This document shows positions 4,900 through 7,950 of a stretch of 7,950 nucleotides of DNA, one piece after another. The translations under genes and the position numbers were made by a program. Under the pieces are notes generated by a model. That model saw only the letters and a list, made by a program, of their open reading frames with translations. It was not told the DNA's origin and searched no databases. Location: NCBI GenBank assembly GCA_946627575.1, contig CAMOVS010000042.1:1-7950 (forward strand). Direction: 5' to 3'. The DNA comes from an uncultured Lachnospiraceae bacterium. GTDB taxonomy: Bacteria; Bacillota; Clostridia; Lachnospirales; Lachnospiraceae. Numbering within the stretch: position 1 is the first letter of the stretch; each line of letters starts with the position of its first letter.

Positions 4900-6000
4900 A
4901 TGATCGAGGAAAAGTATATGAGAAGGGCTATCGAACTGGCCCGGAAGGGCAGCGGAGCTGTCAATCCCAATCCCCTGGTAGGGGCGGTGATTGTCAGGGA
5001 TGGAAGAGTTCTGGGGGAAGGCTGGCATGAGCGCTACGGCCAGCTCCATGCAGAGCGGAATGCCATAGCCCATGCCAAAGAGGCCGGGGAGGATCTCCGG
5101 GGCAGCAGCATCTACGTTACTCTGGAGCCTTGCTGCCACTATGGTAAGACGCCGCCCTGCACCGAGGCCATCCTTGAGGAAGGCATCTCCAGGGTTATCG
5201 TGGGATCTGATGATCCTAACCCCAGAGTTGCAGGAAAAGGATTTCAGATCCTTAGAGAACAGGGAGTTGAGGTGGTGCCTCATTTCCTGAAGGAAGAGTG
5301 CGATGCCCTGAACGGTGTGTTTTTTCATTATATCCGGACTCAGACTCCCTACGTGGCTATGAAGTATGCCATGACACTGGACGGCAAGATTGCCTGCCAT
5401 ACCGGTGATTCCAGGTGGGTGACCGGGAAGACGGCCAGAGAGCATGTCCACAGGCTGCGCAATCATTTTACGGGAATTATGGCCGGGATCGGAACAGTGC
5501 TGGCGGATGACCCCATGCTCAATTGCCGGCTGGAAGGCGGCCGCGATCCGGTCCGGATCATTGCAGACAGCAGGTTAAGGATCCCGCTGGATTCCAGACT
5601 GGTGCAGACTGCCGGGAATCAGAGGCTGATTGTTGCCTGTCTTGAGGAGGCGGATCCTGATAAAATGGCCTTTCTGAAAGAGGCCGGGGCCGAGATGATA
5701 ACTCTTCCTGCCACAGACCGGGGGGTTATCGATCTGACCGTCCTGATGAAAGAACTGGGAGCGAGAAAGATCGACGGCATTCTCCTGGAAGGTGGAGGCA
5801 GGCTGAACGAAAGCTTTCTCCGGGCCGGCCTTGTCAACCATGTATACTGTTATCTGGCACCTAAGATGTTTGGGGGAGAAGATGCCAGAACTCCTGTGGA
5901 GGGAACCGGTCTCGATCTTGCGGCCGATGCCTGGACTTTCCGGAGAACCGGCATGATGGAACTGGGAGAGGATATGCTGATCGAGTTCGATCGGAGTTAA
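4900..6000 (+). CDS. ribD: Bifunctional pyrimidine deaminase/reductase of riboflavin synthesis
   Basis: Cytosolic enzyme performing two consecutive steps: deamination of 2,5-diamino-6-ribosylamino-pyrimidinone 5'-phosphate and NADPH-dependent reduction of the ribosyl side chain. It is 366 aa, a full length. The N-terminal deaminase (about 1-145) has NPNPLVGAV (22-30), zinc and proton-relay residues in HAE (H50, E52), and PCCHYGKTPPC with zinc ligands C78 and C87. The C-terminal reductase (about 150-366) has KYAMTLDGKIA (155-165), SRWVTG (171-176), GIGTVLADDPML (196-207) and the glycine-rich LLEGGGRLNESF near 288-299. Both active sites look intact. Start: the ATG at 4900 gives the usual MxEEKYMRRA beginning, with a modest AGGTGG about eleven bases upstream. 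In-frame GTG codons at 4885 and 4888 would lengthen it slightly and are less likely. First gene after the FMN riboswitch; its stop codon overlaps the ribE ribosome site. Confidence 0.97.
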   Translation: MIEEKYMRRAIELARKGSGAVNPNPLVGAVIVRDGRVLGEGWHERYGQLHAERNAIAHAKEAGEDLRGSSIYVTLEPCCHYGKTPPCTEAILEEGISRVIVGSDDPNPRVAGKGFQILREQGVEVVPHFLKEECDALNGVFFHYIRTQTPYVAMKYAMTLDGKIACHTGDSRWVTGKTAREHVHRLRNHFTGIMAGIGTVLADDPMLNCRLEGGRDPVRIIADSRLRIPLDSRLVQTAGNQRLIVACLEEADPDKMAFLKEAGAEMITLPATDRGVIDLTVLMKELGARKIDGILLEGGGRLNESFLRAGLVNHVYCYLAPKMFGGEDARTPVEGTGLDLAADAWTFRRTGMMELGEDMLIEFDRS

Positions 6001-6011
6001 GGAGGATTGTT

Positions 6012-6674
6012 ATGTTTACGGGAATCATCGAAGAGATTGGGGAGGTTTCGTCGATTAAGAAGGGTGCCCAATCTGCCGTCATCACCATCCGTGCCAGAAA
6101 GGTGCTTGAGGATATGCATCTGGGGGACAGCATTGCGGTGAATGGAATCTGCCTGACCACGGTATCCATCGGAAGAGACAGCTACAGCGCGGATGTTATG
6201 CATGAGACTCTCCGAAGGACCAATCTGGGAGATCTGCGCAGCGGCAGTAAAGTCAATCTGGAGAGAGCCATGGCGGCAGATGGACGTTTTGGTGGTCACA
6301 TGGTAGCCGGCCATGTGGATGGAACCGGAACCATCACCTCCATGACAAGGGATGATAACGCTATCTGGATGACCATCGACACGAAGGAAGAGATCTTAAA
6401 GTACATTATCGAAAAAGGATCCATTGCCATCGATGGCATCAGCCTTACCGTGGCCGCGGTCACTGATAAGAACTTCTCCGTATCTGTCATTCCCCACACG
6501 GGCCTTCATACTACTTTGCTGGATAAGAAGCCGGGGGACACGGTGAATCTGGAGAATGACCTGGTAGGCAAATATGTGGAAAAGCTGCTTGGCTATCATG
6601 ATAAAGATCAAGGAGATTCCAAGGGGAAGGAGTCAAAGATTACCATGGCCTTCCTTGCGGAAAATGGATTCTGA
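6012..6674 (+). CDS. ribE: Riboflavin synthase (alpha subunit)
   Basis: Catalyses dismutation of two 6,7-dimethyl-8-ribityllumazine molecules to riboflavin plus the diamino-pyrimidinedione; cytosolic trimer in the family. It is 220 aa, normal for the family. It has the characteristic MFTGIIEEIG start and two homologous lumazine-binding barrels. In the first (about 1-97) are VNGICLT with C47 and GGHMVAGHVDG with H101. In the second (about 98-195) are IDGISLTV with S144 and IPHTGLHTT, then NLENDLVGKYVEK with D183. The tail ends in a conserved-looking FLAENGF. AAGGAGG (5999-6005), overlapping the ribD TAA, lies six bases before the ATG, so ribD and ribE are probably translationally coupled. An AT-rich hairpin separates it from ribBA. 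In Bacillus-style nomenclature this gene is also called ribE or ribB. Confidence 0.97.
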   Translation: MFTGIIEEIGEVSSIKKGAQSAVITIRARKVLEDMHLGDSIAVNGICLTTVSIGRDSYSADVMHETLRRTNLGDLRSGSKVNLERAMAADGRFGGHMVAGHVDGTGTITSMTRDDNAIWMTIDTKEEILKYIIEKGSIAIDGISLTVAAVTDKNFSVSVIPHTGLHTTLLDKKPGDTVNLENDLVGKYVEKLLGYHDKDQGDSKGKESKITMAFLAENGF

Positions 6675-6677
6675 TAA

Positions 6678-6704
6678 AAAAGAAATGAACGATTCGTTTC
6701 TTTT
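6678..6704 (+). other. AT-rich hairpin between ribE and ribBA
   Basis: A 12-bp stem (6678-6689 with 6693-6704, one G-U pair) with a three-base CGA loop begins three bases after the ribE stop codon. The 3' arm ends in TTTCTTTT but no independent U-run follows. It could be an mRNA processing or stability element, or a weak attenuator reducing ribBA expression relative to ribDE. Confidence 0.45.
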
Positions 6705-6731
6705 AGAATATAGAGGAAGGAAGTAGATATC

Positions 6732-7937
6732 ATGGGCAAATATGCATTTGACAGCATTGAGGAGGCTATCAAGGCCATCCGGGCCGGATCTATGATTCTT
6801 GCTGTGGATGATGAAGATGAAAGCAATATCGGAGCTTTGATCGCGGCAGGAGAAGAAGCCGGAACCGACCTGGTTAAACGGATGACAGCCAGGGGAGGCG
6901 GGATGCTGACTCTGAGTATTCCGGTAGACCTTGCCAGACAGCTGGATCTGTCAGAAACGCTCTGGACCCATACGGATAAGAGAGGAACTGCTCCGTCTAT
7001 ATCTCTGGACAGCAAAGGTGTCCGGACCGGGCTTTCCTCCCATGACCGGGTAAAGACCATTCAGACAGTGGTCAATCCTCAAGTAAAGGCGGAGGATATA
7101 ACAACTCCCGGCCACATGTTTTTGAAAGTTTCGAGAGATGGCGGCGTGCTTAAGAGGACAGGTTTTACGGAGGCCTCGGTTGATCTGGCAAGGATCGCCG
7201 GCTTAAGGCCGGTGGGCGTATCCTGTCATGTCCTGGATGAGGATGGAGAACTCCTCCACCTACCGGAACTGGCAGCTTATGCCAAAGCCGAAGGGATTCC
7301 GCTCATAACCCTGGCGGACCTGATCCAGTACCGGCGGAGGACGGAAAGCTTTGTCAGCCGGGAAGCTGAGGCTGATTTCCCAACCCATTACGGACACTTC
7401 CGCATCCTGGGATTTGTCAATAAACTAAACGGTGAGCACCATGTGGCTATCGTCAAGGGGGACATCTCAGATGGGGAGCCGGTTCTTTGCAGAATTCATT
7501 CGGAATGCCTGACCGGGGATGCTCTGGGATCCCGTCGATGTGATTGCGGCCAGCAATACCGGGCGGCCATCCGGATGATCGAGAAGGAAGGCCGGGGGCT
7601 TCTGCTTTACATGAGACAGGAAGGCCGGGGCATCGGATTGATCAACAAGCTTAAGGCCTATCAACTGCAGGACACCGGTCTGGATACGGTAGAAGCCAAC
7701 CTGGCCCTGGGCTTTCCCGAGGACCTCAGGGATTATGGGATCGGAGCCCAGATTCTGGCTGATCTCGGCGTGAAGAAGCTGAGGCTGATGACCAACAATC
7801 CCACCAAAGTAGCCGGCCTTTCGGGCTATGGTATCGAGATCGTCGAAAGAGTACCCATCATCATTGAGGCCAATGATGACGACCGCTTCTATCTGAAGAC
7901 CAAGCAGATCCGCATGGGTCATATGACGAACTATTGA
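6732..7937 (+). CDS. ribBA: RibBA: active GTP cyclohydrolase II fused to a degenerate DHBP synthase domain
   Basis: Fusion of DHBP synthase (RibB, about 1-203) and GTP cyclohydrolase II (RibA, about 204-401), 401 aa, the usual size. RibA half, which opens the imidazole ring of GTP: zinc ligands in [17 protein letters not shown] (C259, C270, C272), RQEGRGIGL (295-303), [28 protein letters not shown] and VERVP are all present, so this activity is expected. RibB half: flanking sequence fits well ([57 protein letters not shown]), but the active site is gone. DRENEGD is DESNIGA (29-35), the catalytic cysteine position is T60, GHTEA is GFTEA (F145), and the late catalytic Glu after Cys is H166. DHBP synthase activity is therefore unlikely. 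The reading frame is intact, so this is not a pseudogene. Ribosome site: GGAAG about eight bases upstream. Third gene of the FMN-controlled operon; ribH may follow beyond the edge. Confidence 0.93.
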   Translation: MGKYAFDSIEEAIKAIRAGSMILAVDDEDESNIGALIAAGEEAGTDLVKRMTARGGGMLTLSIPVDLARQLDLSETLWTHTDKRGTAPSISLDSKGVRTGLSSHDRVKTIQTVVNPQVKAEDITTPGHMFLKVSRDGGVLKRTGFTEASVDLARIAGLRPVGVSCHVLDEDGELLHLPELAAYAKAEGIPLITLADLIQYRRRTESFVSREAEADFPTHYGHFRILGFVNKLNGEHHVAIVKGDISDGEPVLCRIHSECLTGDALGSRRCDCGQQYRAAIRMIEKEGRGLLLYMRQEGRGIGLINKLKAYQLQDTGLDTVEANLALGFPEDLRDYGIGAQILADLGVKKLRLMTNNPTKVAGLSGYGIEIVERVPIIIEANDDDRFYLKTKQIRMGHMTNY

Positions 7938-7950
7938 TTGTAACTGAAGT

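Noticed and set aside
6732..7937. Frameshift or sequencing error as the cause of the RibB active-site losses
   Set aside because: The altered residues are scattered single substitutions within an otherwise well-aligned uninterrupted frame; a frameshift would destroy whole segments.

Overview
The window looks like chromosomal DNA of a Clostridia-type Firmicute. Shine-Dalgarno sequences are strong (GGAGG or AAGGAGG), sigma-A-like promoters are present, base composition is roughly even, an FMN riboswitch with an intrinsic terminator controls a Bacillus/Clostridium-style rib operon, and there is a lipobox-type secreted protein. No transposase, phage gene, tRNA, rRNA or CRISPR array was seen.

Left arm, minus strand (about 2240 to 1): a two-gene unit for recycling S-adenosylhomocysteine (SAH). 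mtaD encodes a 424-aa metal-dependent SAH/methylthioadenosine deaminase. It is followed by a gene of the S-adenosylhomocysteine hydrolase (SAHH) family, cut by the left edge after 232 codons. The hydrolase carries HxExK where classical SAHHs have HxTxE in the adenine-binding motif. With a deaminase directly upstream, this suggests the route SAH to S-inosylhomocysteine (SIH) to homocysteine plus inosine. A compact GC-rich structure closed by a 9-bp helix lies in the mtaD leader, ending four bases before the ribosome binding site. It matches no riboswitch class I could recognise.

Middle, plus strand (about 2250 to 4365): a small EutP/PduV-family GTPase with no microcompartment genes in view, followed by a large lipoprotein with a complete Cys-His-Asp transglutaminase-like (thiol protease fold) domain.

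Right arm, plus strand (4556 to 7937): the riboflavin operon. In order it has a near-consensus promoter overlapped by an 8+8 inverted repeat, an FMN riboswitch, an intrinsic terminator, ribD, ribE and ribBA; the window stops 13 bases after ribBA. The GTP cyclohydrolase II half of RibBA looks fully active. Its DHBP synthase half has lost essentially all known catalytic and metal-binding residues while keeping the fold-defining sequence. The organism therefore probably makes dihydroxybutanone phosphate with another enzyme, and this half is a structural or repurposed pseudoenzyme. ribH (lumazine synthase) is not in the window and may lie just downstream.

The strongest leads are the degenerate RibB domain, the mtaD/HxExK-hydrolase pairing and the unidentified structured leader of mtaD.
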